DNA of 64,000 nt from CAZLMG01 sp964560765 (lineage in GTDB: Bacteria; Bdellovibrionota_B; Oligoflexia; Oligoflexales; CAZLMG01). The stretch lies in assembly GCA_964560765.1 (NCBI GenBank), contig CAZLMG010000005.1, positions 1 through 64,000 on the forward strand, written 5' to 3'. Below, in pieces: positions 1 through 8,938 of this stretch (its first letter is position 1; the number at the start of each line of letters is the position of its first letter). The position numbers were made by a program, and so were the translations under genes. Below the pieces are notes generated by a model. It was not told the DNA's origin and ran no database searches. It saw nothing but the letters and a program-made list of their open reading frames with translations.

Positions 1-58
1 ACTAATATCGAACGCATTTTAGCTGACTACTGCGAATTAGCCAAAAGAGGGGCAGGCC

Positions 59-265
59 CTAGGCAGACTTCTTTTCTTTGACCTTTGTCGGCGGGAACTC
101 TTTTTCGATGTACGGTAGGCCATGTTCCATCATTTTGATGATGATGGACGCTCTCGTAATGCGAAAACCCGTGGTTTCCTTAATCCGATCAGCAATTTCT
201 TGAAGATAGTCCCACTGCTTTTGCGTGATCCGCAAAGAAATCATATGATTCTTTTTCTCAGGCAT
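59..265 (-). CDS. small ribbon-helix-helix-like protein
   Basis: Protein of 68 residues. After a short basic N-terminus comes a strand-like stretch (HMISLRITQKQ), a helix (WDYLQEIADRIKETTG) and a second helix (RASIIIKMMEHGL). This strand-helix-helix order resembles CopG/Arc-type DNA-binding proteins or antitoxins. The C-terminal tail is Lys/Glu rich. The ATG is preceded by GGGAG about 9 nt upstream, so the start is well supported. No toxin-like partner is visible: the next gene to the right is transcribed the other way and the window ends on the left. DNA binding is inferred from the predicted secondary structure only. Confidence 0.6.
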   Translation of the reverse strand: MPEKKNHMISLRITQKQWDYLQEIADRIKETTGFRITRASIIIKMMEHGLPYIEKEFPPTKVKEKKSA

Positions 266-406
266 GTACGGATCTCCCAGTCGGTCCTCTACTCAGCATC
301 GGAATGCTTTGGTGTTTCCTGAGACTTGGCGCTTGGTCGGTTTTCTTAAAGAAACAATAATGTGGAGTAACTTCTGACGGATAAAACGATAAGACCTAAC
401 GACAGG

Positions 407-592
407 TTGGATGATAGCAAGGGAAACGCCGCAGACTATTATATGGAAAACGGCTTCCTAGTCTTTACTGAGTCCTACTTATTGAAACGTGGATATTGTT
501 GTGGCAGCGGGTGCCGCCACTGTCCCTATGATGGCAAGATGAACAGTAAGGAAAAGCGTTTGCCACCACAAGGTGGTTCCGCTAAAACCTAA
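407..592 (+). CDS. DUF5522-type cysteine-rich small protein
   Basis: Protein of up to 61 residues with the compact signature of DUF5522 proteins: DYYMENGFLVFTESYLLKRG followed by CCGSGCRHCPYD. The four cysteines and one histidine in that block suggest a metal-binding knuckle. Function of the family is unknown. The start is uncertain: the frame opens with TTG at 407, which has AGG almost touching it, and the first ATG is at 443. Starting at 443 would remove residues outside the family core. The gene lies 35 nt before rph on the same strand and may be cotranscribed with it. Confidence 0.65.
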   Translation: MDDSKGNAADYYMENGFLVFTESYLLKRGYCCGSGCRHCPYDGKMNSKEKRLPPQGGSAKT

Positions 593-627
593 GGTCCATC
601 CGTCATTGCGAATATCAGGAGCAAATT

Positions 628-1362
628 ATGGCACGAGCCGATGGCAGAACATCTAAGCAATTGCGCCCAATCCGATTGATCCCGGGCTTTACCAAGCATG
701 CTAATGGGTCGGTACTGATCGAGCAGGGCGACACAAAAGTTTTGTGCACGGTGTTTGTAGAAGACGGTGTACCGCCATTTTTGCGCGGGTCCAATCCGCC
801 GCAAGGGTGGTTGACCGCCGAGTATTCGATGATTCCAAGCTCCACCAATACGCGATCACGCCGCGAGCGCCCGGCGCCATCGGGGCGCTCTCAGGAGATT
901 CAGCGACTTATCGGACGGGCGTTGCGTGGTGTATTTGACCTACAACTATGTCCAGATCTGACTTTTCTCATTGATTGCGATGTGATTCAGGCGGATGCCG
1001 GCACGCGCACAGCTTCAATCACCGGTGCATTTGTTGCTCTCAAGATTGCGGTTGACCGGTTGCTGCGCGAAGGGCGACTTCATTCCAACCCCATTAAAGA
1101 CTCTGTGGCCGCAGTTTCCATCGGCATTAAGAACAACGAGCTTATGGTGGACCTAAACTATATTGAAGATAGCAAAGCTGATCTCGATATGAACGTTGTC
1201 CTAACGTCGTCTGGAAAGATTTTGGAGATCCAAGGAACAGCGGAAGGAGCTGCTTTTAGCAAGGAACAGGTCGTGGCTGTCATCGAGGCTGCAGAGGAGG
1301 CTCTAGCTCCTGTTTTTGATTTGCAGCAACTGGCCATTGAAGGCCGAGAAGTCGAATTGTAA
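628..1362 (+). CDS. rph: ribonuclease PH
   Basis: Phosphorolytic 3'-5' exoribonuclease that trims the 3' ends of tRNA precursors using inorganic phosphate. The 244-residue length is normal for the family. The N-terminus shows ADGRTSKQLRPI, then GSVLIEQGDTKVLCTVFVED. The phosphate-binding segment follows as TRSRRERPAPSGRSQEIQRLIGR in two adjacent parts, and then DCDVIQADAGTRTASITGA with the catalytic Asp region. AGGAG lies 7 nt before the ATG. In many bacteria rph is followed by the inosine/xanthosine triphosphatase gene rdgB; here the next gene is on the opposite strand and is unrelated. Confidence 0.95.
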   Translation: MARADGRTSKQLRPIRLIPGFTKHANGSVLIEQGDTKVLCTVFVEDGVPPFLRGSNPPQGWLTAEYSMIPSSTNTRSRRERPAPSGRSQEIQRLIGRALRGVFDLQLCPDLTFLIDCDVIQADAGTRTASITGAFVALKIAVDRLLREGRLHSNPIKDSVAAVSIGIKNNELMVDLNYIEDSKADLDMNVVLTSSGKILEIQGTAEGAAFSKEQVVAVIEAAEEALAPVFDLQQLAIEGREVEL

Positions 1363-1401
1363 GGGCGAATGAACGCGTCATCATCTTGTCGCGTGGTTAT
1401 C

Positions 1402-1953
1402 TTATGAGCCCATCTGCAGCTCAAGCCACGCCATGGCAGCGGCAACGGTCGCTGCAATCATAACTATGGCAATCAGCACTCTTTTCCAAGAGAAGCCACG
1501 TGCTTGGCCCAATATGTTTCTTTCGTTTTCCAAACCTTGGCTGATAGGCTCAAGATCGCGACCGGTGACTTCATAATCATCAAACTTGGTGAAAACAGAA
1601 GCCGATGGAGAAGCTTCCTTTGGGCTTGGCTTCGTTTTGGACTCTGATGTAGACATGATCGGCGTGGCTACGGGGGGCGAATCACTTTGTGCCAAATCGA
1701 CCCTTTGATCAGCGGGTAATCCGCCGGAGGATCCTTGTGCTGGCGGGGGTGGCGTCGACTGAGGGTGTCTGTCTACAACAGTATCTTCGACGTTGCTAGA
1801 AAACTCCGTCGTCGTGAATTTGCGTGAGCGCGAACCTCGAGAGTTAGGAAATTCATTGTCCAAGACTTTATGAACTTGGGCGATGATCCGGTGAACAACC
1901 TCCGTCTCGTCTTGCGTATCGATTTCCGTAATTCGGCTCACAAAGAATTCCAA
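1402..1953 (-). CDS. hypothetical protein with C-terminal membrane anchor, downstream of secA
   Basis: Not recognised as a named family. About 183 residues: an N-terminal helical part (residues 1-35), a long low-complexity middle rich in Ser, Pro and Thr (about 40-120, including a PPPPAQ run), then a hydrophobic segment near the C-terminus (about 157-178, VLIAIVMIAATVAAAMAWL) followed by only a few residues. That layout suggests a tail-anchored cytoplasmic protein. It begins about 22 nt after the secA stop and is probably in the same transcript. The start is unsure: the frame opens with TTG at 1953 without a clear SD, while a GTG at 1941 has GGAA 6 nt upstream. Confidence 0.6.
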   Translation of the reverse strand: MEFFVSRITEIDTQDETEVVHRIIAQVHKVLDNEFPNSRGSRSRKFTTTEFSSNVEDTVVDRHPQSTPPPPAQGSSGGLPADQRVDLAQSDSPPVATPIMSTSESKTKPSPKEASPSASVFTKFDDYEVTGRDLEPISQGLENERNILGQARGFSWKRVLIAIVMIAATVAAAMAWLELQMGS

Positions 1954-1975
1954 TTATGCAGTCAGAGTGACGACG

Positions 1976-4651
1976 CTAAGGTCGCGCATCATCCTCGTCC
2001 ATTTCACCGCCGGGTTTGCCATGGCACTTCTTATACTTCTTCCCGGAGCCGCATGGGCAGTTATCGTTCCTGCCAACTTTTTCACCCTGACGTCTTACTG
2101 GTGCGACGGTTGGCTGTGCCGCGGGAGCCGGTTTCGTGGCACGAGAGCCATGATAAATCAAGCCATCGCTGTTACCGCCTGGGGATCCCGCTTGGGGCCG
2201 AGCGATTGGGAGCTGGTTCGCGCCGCTTGACGCAGTGGCATCCGGATGATTAAAGTTCATGCGCGATTCGTCAAACTGCTGTGGCGCAGGCGTCGCGGGA
2301 ACAGTCTCTGGCGTTGGCATTCGAACCAATGCCATAGCGGTATCATCCTCAATCCGGATCATCATCTCTTGGAAGAGGCGGAATGCTTCTTTCTTATATT
2401 CTTGCAGCGGATCCCTTTGTCCATAGCCGCGTAGACGAACGGCATCTTTCAAATGATCCATTTGCAGCAGATGATCCTTCCAGGCCGAATCGATGATCTG
2501 CAGGTATACGTACGACTCAACTCGGCGAAGGTTCTCTTCGCCGACAATCTCGCCTTTGGCTTTGTATGCAGCCATGACTTGCTCAGAAATCGTCTCTGCG
2601 ACACCCTCTGGGCGAGATTGAACAGTGTCCAAACTTGAGAAATCTAAGTGCATGTTAAATTCGGCATTTGCTTCCTTGGCTACCGCATCAAAACTCCAGC
2701 GCTCGGCATTATTGGCTTCGGGATTCAATCGCTGGCAAAGTGTCAGTGCTAGGTTGTAGACAGCATCTTCGACGAACTCCACACCAGCCTTTCCGTCTAG
2801 CAAAAGACGACGGCGTGAATACACGACTTGCCGTTGTTGGTTCATGACGTCATCATATTCCAGCAGGTGCTTACGACTAGAAAAGTTCTGCTCCTCGACA
2901 CGTCGCTGCGCCTTCTCGATAGCACGAGAGACCATGGGTGAGATAATGGCTTCACCTTCTTTCATCCCAAGCCGCTGCATGATGCCTGAAAGACGGTCCG
3001 AAGCAAAAATACGCATCAGATCGTCTTCGAGCGAAAGATAAAAAATAGATTCGCCCGGGTCACCCTGACGGCCAGATCGGCCGCGAAGCTGGTTGTCAAT
3101 CCGTCTTGATTCGTGCCGTTCGGTACCGACAACGCAAAGTCCGCCGAGCTCGCGGACACCCTCGCCGAGTACGATATCTGTACCTCGGCCGGCCATGTTC
3201 GTTGAAATGGTTACGTGGCCGCGCTGACCTGCTTCCTCAATGATGGTTGCCTCTCGTGCATGGTTTTTTGCATTCAAGACTTCATGCGGTACATTACGCT
3301 TACGCAGAAGGCTCGCAAGCAATTCGCTCTTTTCTACTGAGACCGTTCCTACCAGTACGGGCTGTCCCTTTTTCTGGCGTTCGCCGATCTCATCCGCGAT
3401 AACGTTGAATTTCTCGGCAGATGTTCGGTAAATGATATCTTCGTGATCTATGCGCTTTGTAGAGCGATTGGTGGGGATGCTGACAACATCGAGATTATAA
3501 ATCTTCTTAAACTCGACAGCTTCCGTATCGGCTGTACCCGTCATACCTGACAGGACCTTATACATGCGGAAGTAATTCTGAAAAGTGATCGTAGCGAGCG
3601 TCTGGTTTTCTTGCTCGACGCGCAAGTGCTCCTTGGCCTCGAGCGCACCGTGCAACCCATCAGAATAACGTCGCCCTGGCATCAAGCGGCCGGTGAATTC
3701 ATCGACGATGACTACCTTATTTTCTCGCACGACGTAGTCCACGTCCTTTTTAAAGATGACGTGCGCTTTCAGGGCCTGCTGAACGTGATGAAGATAATCA
3801 ATATTTTTCGGATCATAGAGGTTATCAACGCGCAGGCGCTTCTCAAGCTTAGAAATCCCGTCTTCGGTAAGAGAAACCGTGCGCGATTTCTCATCCACGA
3901 CATAGTCACTGTCTTTTCTTAGGCCCGGAATGGCCGTATTGACGGCATAGTACAGCTCCGTGTTGGTCTCTGCAGGACCGGAGATGATGAGGGGCGTTCT
4001 CGCCTCATCAATTAAGATGGAGTCCACCTCGTCTACGATGGCAAAATTATGACCTCGCTGCACCAGCCGAGTCAGGTCCGTCTTCATGTTATCGCGGAGG
4101 AAGTCAAAGCCGAATTCATTGTTGGTGCCGTAAGTGATGTCGGACCCGTAAGCTTCACGCCGCTCAACATCGGTAAGACCGTGTAAGATACAGCCGCTTG
4201 TTAGGCCCAAAAAGCTGTACACCAGACCCATCCACTCGGCATCACGTTTTGCTAAGTAGTCGTTAACGGTGACCAAGTGGGCGCCCTTGCCAGAAATGGC
4301 ATGCAAAACAATTGGGCAAGTCGCGGTCAGCGTTTTACCTTCGCCCGTCTTCATTTCTGAAATGTTGCCCTCAAATAGCGAGATGCCGCCGATGAGCTGC
4401 ACATCAAAGTGGCGCATGTTGAGAGCGCGGCGACTGGCTTCGCGGACGAGTGCAAAGGTTTCAGGAAGCATCTCGCGTAGTGGCTGGCCGTTGGCGTGAC
4501 GTTGCTTTAATTCTAAGATTTTAGAAGGAAAGTCTTGATCGGCAAGTGTCTGAACGCTGGCTTCCAACTGATTGATGCGCTCGACAACCCCTCGAATCCG
4601 TTTGATGATGCGATCATTTCGAGAGCCGAAAACCTGACGAAGTATATTCAT
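1976..4651 (-). CDS. secA: preprotein translocase ATPase SecA
   Basis: Motor ATPase that pushes unfolded proteins through SecYEG. At 891 residues it is full length. Visible parts are the Walker A segment (MKTGEGKTL), the DEAD-type Walker B (FAIVDEVDSILIDEARTPL), the preprotein cross-linking region, the helicase-like second nucleotide domain (STNMAGRGTDIVLG and QLRGRSGRQGDPG), the helical scaffold, and a C-terminal zinc finger (NDNCPCGSGKKYKKCHG) that binds SecB or the ribosome. It follows an M23 peptidase gene by about 116 nt and precedes a small anchored protein gene, all leftward. Confidence 0.97.
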   Translation of the reverse strand: MNILRQVFGSRNDRIIKRIRGVVERINQLEASVQTLADQDFPSKILELKQRHANGQPLREMLPETFALVREASRRALNMRHFDVQLIGGISLFEGNISEMKTGEGKTLTATCPIVLHAISGKGAHLVTVNDYLAKRDAEWMGLVYSFLGLTSGCILHGLTDVERREAYGSDITYGTNNEFGFDFLRDNMKTDLTRLVQRGHNFAIVDEVDSILIDEARTPLIISGPAETNTELYYAVNTAIPGLRKDSDYVVDEKSRTVSLTEDGISKLEKRLRVDNLYDPKNIDYLHHVQQALKAHVIFKKDVDYVVRENKVVIVDEFTGRLMPGRRYSDGLHGALEAKEHLRVEQENQTLATITFQNYFRMYKVLSGMTGTADTEAVEFKKIYNLDVVSIPTNRSTKRIDHEDIIYRTSAEKFNVIADEIGERQKKGQPVLVGTVSVEKSELLASLLRKRNVPHEVLNAKNHAREATIIEEAGQRGHVTISTNMAGRGTDIVLGEGVRELGGLCVVGTERHESRRIDNQLRGRSGRQGDPGESIFYLSLEDDLMRIFASDRLSGIMQRLGMKEGEAIISPMVSRAIEKAQRRVEEQNFSSRKHLLEYDDVMNQQRQVVYSRRRLLLDGKAGVEFVEDAVYNLALTLCQRLNPEANNAERWSFDAVAKEANAEFNMHLDFSSLDTVQSRPEGVAETISEQVMAAYKAKGEIVGEENLRRVESYVYLQIIDSAWKDHLLQMDHLKDAVRLRGYGQRDPLQEYKKEAFRLFQEMMIRIEDDTAMALVRMPTPETVPATPAPQQFDESRMNFNHPDATASSGANQLPIARPQAGSPGGNSDGLIYHGSRATKPAPAAQPTVAPVRRQGEKVGRNDNCPCGSGKKYKKCHGKPGGEMDEDDARP

Positions 4652-4767
4652 GATTCAAAGTCCCATGGGTACGCAGCCAAAAGAGCGCGGCAAGACGCCG
4701 CCACAGCGGGCGGGCAAGAGTCCACACAACTGGTTCAATATACACGGAATCGTTAGATAATTGGAAG

Positions 4768-5733
4768 TTAGTATACGGCCAGATCGTCGGCTATATTAAG
4801 GATAAATTTCTTGGGGTTCTCGGTGCGTCCGTCAACGACAACTTCGTAATGTAAATGCGGGCCGGTTGTTCGTCCGCTCATTCCTACAGTGGCGATTTGC
4901 TCGCCGCGGGTCACTCGCTGACCGGGCTGCACCATGTTCTGGGCATTATGACCGTACCGCGAAACAATGCCATAACCATGAGCGATCATAATGAAATTTC
5001 CAAACCCATCTTTCGATCCGGTAAAAATCACCACACCATCTGCAGGCGCAAAGATAGGGGTGCCTGTGGGGGATGCAACATCGATACCGAGATGCATCGT
5101 TCGCTTTCCGGTGAATGGCGAGATTCTATAGCCAAAACCGCTAGTTACCCAACCGTTTACAGGGGAGAGGGATGGGATGGAGCTGAGGACGGAACGCTGC
5201 TGACTCAATGTCGAGAGAAGCTTCTGCAGCTCAAGCACATGTTGGTCAGCGTTCTGGCCGATCCGAGTTAACCGATCAAACACGGGACGAAAGAATAAAT
5301 TCTCCAAATTTATGCCGGCAGGCATGTAGCTTTCGGTAAAACTGCTCGGTTGTGTTTGCTGCTGGGCTTGGATGTACTCTTCTTCGCTCAATGGGCCAAT
5401 ACCCGTCTTTTTTGCCACCTTCTGTACTTTGAGTTCCGTCAGTTCGCCTAGCTTGGTTGTGTAGTCTTCGACGCGCTTGAGCGAAGTGCGAACGGTCTCG
5501 AGATTATCCATCAGCAGACGAGCCTCACCTTTGAGGCCCTCATTCTCGGCTGCGAGCTGATAGTATTCGCTGCGGATGGCACGCAGTTCCGCGTAGTCGA
5601 AGAGAACGTAACCGCAGACCGCAGATAGGAATAGTCCGCCAATCATTGCGGCTCGCGTCCAGGTATCCGCGACTTCAAATTGGCGAGTCGAGCGCTTTCC
5701 GTCGGGGATCACTACAATCGTCGTACGACCCAT
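4768..5733 (-). CDS. membrane-anchored M23 family metallopeptidase
   Basis: Probable peptidoglycan endopeptidase, or regulator of one, acting in the periplasm. The 321 residues comprise a short cytoplasmic N-terminus, one transmembrane helix (about 28-47), a coiled coil (about 50-95), a linker, and a C-terminal LytM domain. Zinc ligands are intact: the HxxxD motif as HLGIDVASPTGTPI and the HxH motif as TGPHLHYEVVVDG, with the intermediate histidine in SRYGHN. AGGAG lies 10 nt before the ATG. M23 genes next to secA occur in related proteobacteria. The preserved ligands argue for an active enzyme rather than an activator. Confidence 0.88.
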   Translation of the reverse strand: MGRTTIVVIPDGKRSTRQFEVADTWTRAAMIGGLFLSAVCGYVLFDYAELRAIRSEYYQLAAENEGLKGEARLLMDNLETVRTSLKRVEDYTTKLGELTELKVQKVAKKTGIGPLSEEEYIQAQQQTQPSSFTESYMPAGINLENLFFRPVFDRLTRIGQNADQHVLELQKLLSTLSQQRSVLSSIPSLSPVNGWVTSGFGYRISPFTGKRTMHLGIDVASPTGTPIFAPADGVVIFTGSKDGFGNFIMIAHGYGIVSRYGHNAQNMVQPGQRVTRGEQIATVGMSGRTTGPHLHYEVVVDGRTENPKKFILNIADDLAVY

Positions 5734-5871
5734 TGCCTAAAAACTCCTACCTCTAACGGGACTGGCAAGATAGTGAACCATTCAGAATGGTTCCAGAATT
5801 TTTGGACATTCCATGGAAAACCAATAGGTTAACCACCGAGGCCCAACCACCCCATTGTTATAACGGCAGGT

Positions 5872-6648
5872 TTAGTGGGAAACTTTAATGTCAAGAATGA
5901 CCACAGATATGTTGTCGTCGCCGCCCCTCTCGTTGGCGATTCTAATCAGATCGTCAACCGCACCGGACCGCCGCTCTCCAGCAATCCTGCTCAACTCGGC
6001 GTCACCGAGCTCTCCGTGTAAGCCGTCGCTGCAGAGTAAGATGAGGTCACCATCTTCGACTTGAAAATGCAATGTATCGACGTCTTCTTCTTCCTGATAG
6101 CCAACGCTCCTTGTAATGACGTTCTTCAGATGGTGTAACTCGGCTTCCTGTTTGGTCAGCAGCCCTGCGCGAACCTGTTCGCTCACCAGGGAATGATCGT
6201 GCGTCATTTGATAAATTAGCCCACATCGAATGAGATAGAGCCGGCTATCCCCGACATGCCCGCAGTAAGCGCGATCACCAATGACTTTCACGACAGTTGC
6301 TGTCGTCCCCATTCCTTTGAGCATGGGCTCTTCTAGTGCTCGCTCGTAAATTCGGCCAGACGCATGATTGATGGCACGAGCTAAGACGCCAACAATGACG
6401 GGCTCCGGGTGGTTACCCAGTTCCTTCAGTTTATCTACTGTAGCGTCGCCAAGCCCCTGCTCGGCGAGAAAACTGCGAATCTCAGAAATGCATAATGAGG
6501 ACGCAATTTCGCCGCCGACATGACCGCCCATTCCGTCTGCAACAACAAACAACCCAGCATCTTGATCGACTAGAATGGCATCTTGATTGGACGATCGTAC
6601 ACGGCCGACGTCTGTTTTTCCCGCTGCGCGAATCTGAACGTGATGCAT
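5872..6648 (-). CDS. PP2C-family serine/threonine protein phosphatase
   Basis: Cytoplasmic metal-dependent phosphatase of the Stp1/PrpC type, 258 residues. The metal-binding motifs are all present: RSSNQDAILVD, then FVVADGMGGHVGGEIAS, GDSRLYLIR with HDHSLV, LLCSDGLHGEL, and GGDDNISVVIL near the end. Such enzymes normally oppose Hanks-type protein kinases, but no kinase gene lies in this window. An FHA-domain gene (a phosphothreonine reader) lies at about 14.4-16 kb upstream in the same direction, so a phosphosignalling role tied to the envelope cassette is possible but inferred. The SD is weak. Confidence 0.9.
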   Translation of the reverse strand: MHHVQIRAAGKTDVGRVRSSNQDAILVDQDAGLFVVADGMGGHVGGEIASSLCISEIRSFLAEQGLGDATVDKLKELGNHPEPVIVGVLARAINHASGRIYERALEEPMLKGMGTTATVVKVIGDRAYCGHVGDSRLYLIRCGLIYQMTHDHSLVSEQVRAGLLTKQEAELHHLKNVITRSVGYQEEEDVDTLHFQVEDGDLILLCSDGLHGELGDAELSRIAGERRSGAVDDLIRIANERGGDDNISVVILDIKVSH

Positions 6649-6704
6649 GGCATGCCACTGGAGAAATTTTTATTATCTTTATGATTCATGTGATTCTTTC
6701 ATGA

Positions 6705-7718
6705 TCACGGCAACTTCGCAACAATGGACGCGGTAAATTCATCGAGTCCCAACGGTCCACCGAGGTCGCGCGTTCGGAGCTCGGGCTGAGCCAAAGTATC
6801 AAGGATTGCACACCGAATGCGTTCGGCATAAGAGGACAACCCCATGTGATCGAGCATGAGGGCGCCGCTCAAGAGAAGGGCCGTCGGGTTGGCTAATCCC
6901 ATGCCTGCGATGTCGGGAGCCGAGCCATGGACCGCCTCAAATACAGCACAATCCTCGCCATAATTCGCCCCAGCAGCGACTCCAAGCCCGCCAACGAGAC
7001 CAGACGCGAGGTCGGAAATAATATCGCCGTACAGGTTCTCGGTGACAACGACTTGAAATTGATCGGGTCGACGCACGATCTGCATGCAGAAGTTATCGAT
7101 GATGCAATCGTCAACTTTTAGACCTGGATATAGAGCACCGACTTCCTTCGCCACGCGCAAAAATAATCCATCTGTACACTTCATGATGTTGGCTTTGTGA
7201 ACGATTGTTACTCGCTTGTAGCCCATATCCTGCGAGAGTCTGCAGGCATGATGCATGACTCGCTCAGTGGCCGCACGGGTGATGACTTTCATGCCAACGG
7301 CGACATCAGGCGTCAGGTTGTATTCGATGCCAGCGTACAAATCCTCTGTATTCTCTCGCACGATCATTAAATCGACGTTGCTTTGTAGGCAGGGGACACC
7401 CGGCAAATTCTTGACTGGTCTAACATTGGCAAAAAGTCCGAAGTCTTTGCGGATGCCGACGTTTACGGATCGATGCCCTGTACCTACCGGTGTCGTGGTC
7501 GGGCCCTTCAGAGCCACACGAGTACGCAGCAGACTCTCGCCAAATTCGCGGGGAAGCAGCTCACCAGTCTTCTCCAAGGCCTCGAGTCCTATCGGAACTT
7601 CCTCCCAAGCGATGGGCACGTTCGCAGCCGCAAAAACGGCGCGTACACTGCGGGTAATCTCTGGGCCTATGCCATCGCCCGAAGCAAGAGTTACAGACTG
7701 AATTTGACCGCGCAACAT
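6705..7718 (-). CDS. NAD-type isocitrate dehydrogenase (IDH/IPMDH family)
   Basis: Oxidative decarboxylase of the isocitrate/isopropylmalate dehydrogenase fold, 337 residues. The substrate-binding region reads RSVNVGIRKDFGLFANVRP: the Ser, Asn and Arg pattern is that of isocitrate dehydrogenases, not the Leu-rich loop of isopropylmalate dehydrogenase. The short length matches the NAD-dependent Idh3-like group. Catalytic Lys (VHKANIMK), the DNFCMQ segment, metal-binding Asp residues (ENLYGDIISDLASG) and the nucleotide loop (EAVHGSAPDIAG) are present. The longer reading from a TTG at 7748 is rejected because AGGAGG lies 6 nt before the ATG at 7718. Homoisocitrate dehydrogenase is a less likely alternative. 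Confidence 0.87.
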   Translation of the reverse strand: MLRGQIQSVTLASGDGIGPEITRSVRAVFAAANVPIAWEEVPIGLEALEKTGELLPREFGESLLRTRVALKGPTTTPVGTGHRSVNVGIRKDFGLFANVRPVKNLPGVPCLQSNVDLMIVRENTEDLYAGIEYNLTPDVAVGMKVITRAATERVMHHACRLSQDMGYKRVTIVHKANIMKCTDGLFLRVAKEVGALYPGLKVDDCIIDNFCMQIVRRPDQFQVVVTENLYGDIISDLASGLVGGLGVAAGANYGEDCAVFEAVHGSAPDIAGMGLANPTALLLSGALMLDHMGLSSYAERIRCAILDTLAQPELRTRDLGGPLGLDEFTASIVAKLP

Positions 7719-7752
7719 CTTAAGCCTCCTCAACACCGTGTCAGACAAACAC

Positions 7753-8319
7753 TTACGGCTTGTTCAAGAATCCTTCTAGGTACTTGTTCGCCAAGGTAAT
7801 CGTGAGGCAAACAAGACAGCTGTCGATGCGTCCTGTGCGAACCATAATGTCGAGATCACGCACCGGCGTCAGCACGACCTCGATTTTCTCGCCTTCGTCG
7901 GGGTGGTGCTGACGCTCGGAGTTTAGTTCGCAATCGAGCGCTAGGAACATGTGCAGGCGATTATTAAAAAGCGCCGGATTTGGATTGATCGTCGCAAGCG
8001 GCAAGACACGCTGCGACGTGTAACCTGTCTCTTCTTCCATTTCGCGCAAAGCCGCCATCATGAAATCCTTCTCCGCTGCTTCGATAACACCACCAGGAGT
8101 TTCTAGCGTATCCCGCAACGTTCCTGCTCGAGTTTGGCGGATCAGGACCGCCTGTCCGTTACGAGTTATGGGAAGGATGTTAACCCAGTCCGGACATATG
8201 ATGCGATGATAGGGGTGACGAACCGGCTCATGGCTTTGCGCATCCTCAAGATCCAAGCGCTCAACCTTGAAGGGCACGGTCTCGAGTTCGATCCGACGAT
8301 TGAGAACATTCCACTGCAT
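7753..8319 (-). CDS. Nudix hydrolase (ADP-ribose pyrophosphatase-like)
   Basis: Hydrolase of nucleoside diphosphates linked to another group; the arrangement resembles ADP-ribose pyrophosphatases. The Nudix box is complete: GGVIEAAEKDFMMAALREME followed by EETGY, with the REUxEExGU core. Length is 188 residues from the ATG at 8319, which has AGGAG about 11 nt upstream. A GTG at 8331 directly overlaps that SD and is less likely. The gene is packed between the nucleosidase-like gene and the isocitrate dehydrogenase gene, all leftward, so nucleotide and NAD housekeeping may be coexpressed. The exact substrate cannot be read from sequence. Confidence 0.85.
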   Translation of the reverse strand: MQWNVLNRRIELETVPFKVERLDLEDAQSHEPVRHPYHRIICPDWVNILPITRNGQAVLIRQTRAGTLRDTLETPGGVIEAAEKDFMMAALREMEEETGYTSQRVLPLATINPNPALFNNRLHMFLALDCELNSERQHHPDEGEKIEVVLTPVRDLDIMVRTGRIDSCLVCLTITLANKYLEGFLNKP

Positions 8320-8320
8320 G

Positions 8321-8938
8321 CTAAATTCCACTCCTAAGAATGCGTGTCTTTACAAAATCGGCGGTTGTGCTTGCCGCATGATGGAAATTAGCCTTCCACT
8401 GATGATGCGCGTTAGGTCCGATTTGGTTGGTCGCTGCTAGGATCACTGCGGTGCTTCGTGCCACCTCGCATATTTCCCCGAGTACTGAGTATAGTTCGAG
8501 ATTCTCAACCGTTTGCGCGGGATCAAAAGTCTCTGGCAAAGTCGGATCGAGGCTAATTTCTGGGGCGCAGATTACAACCTTTTCCGGTAAACACGCCAGC
8601 CACGGTGGGGTATGCGGTTCGTAGTCGATCGTGGGCGCTGTCCCAGCGACTGTATAGGCCACGCCCAACCGTTCGCCTATCGGTAGCCAGACAACCCTAG
8701 ACGGCCGAATAAGACTTACAGTCTCGAACGGTCCGAACTGGCCGCAAGTTCCAATAAATAAAACCTCGGCGTCGCGGAGCAGCTCTCGATTCGTGATCAC
8801 CGACTTGGCGGCATGTATGGGTCCAATGCCCAAGGCAAGCGCGTCACAGTCAACGCCAACCATATGTCGCAATTCCTGTACGATCGGCTCAGACTCAAAA
8901 GCAGCAGCAGCGACAACAACAATTCTTCGACTACCCAT
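8321..8938 (-). CDS. nucleoside phosphorylase/hydrolase-superfamily protein
   Basis: About 205 residues with the PNP/UDP-phosphorylase fold: RRIVVVAAAAFESEPI at the start, LALGIGPIHAAKS, the glycine turn FIGTCGQFGPFE, APEISLDPTLPETFD, and the substrate-ribose segment VENLELYSVLG. The C-terminal signature is ATNQIGPNAHHQW, more like futalosine hydrolase-type members than classic MTA/SAH nucleosidase, whose catalytic Asp in the ISD segment is not evident here. Start: ATG at 8938, overlapping the RNase J gene by 8 nt; a GTG at 8947 is the alternative. Substrate unknown; deoxyadenosine, MTA or futalosine are candidates. Confidence 0.7.
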   Translation of the reverse strand: MGSRRIVVVAAAAFESEPIVQELRHMVGVDCDALALGIGPIHAAKSVITNRELLRDAEVLFIGTCGQFGPFETVSLIRPSRVVWLPIGERLGVAYTVAGTAPTIDYEPHTPPWLACLPEKVVICAPEISLDPTLPETFDPAQTVENLELYSVLGEICEVARSTAVILAATNQIGPNAHHQWKANFHHAASTTADFVKTRILRSGI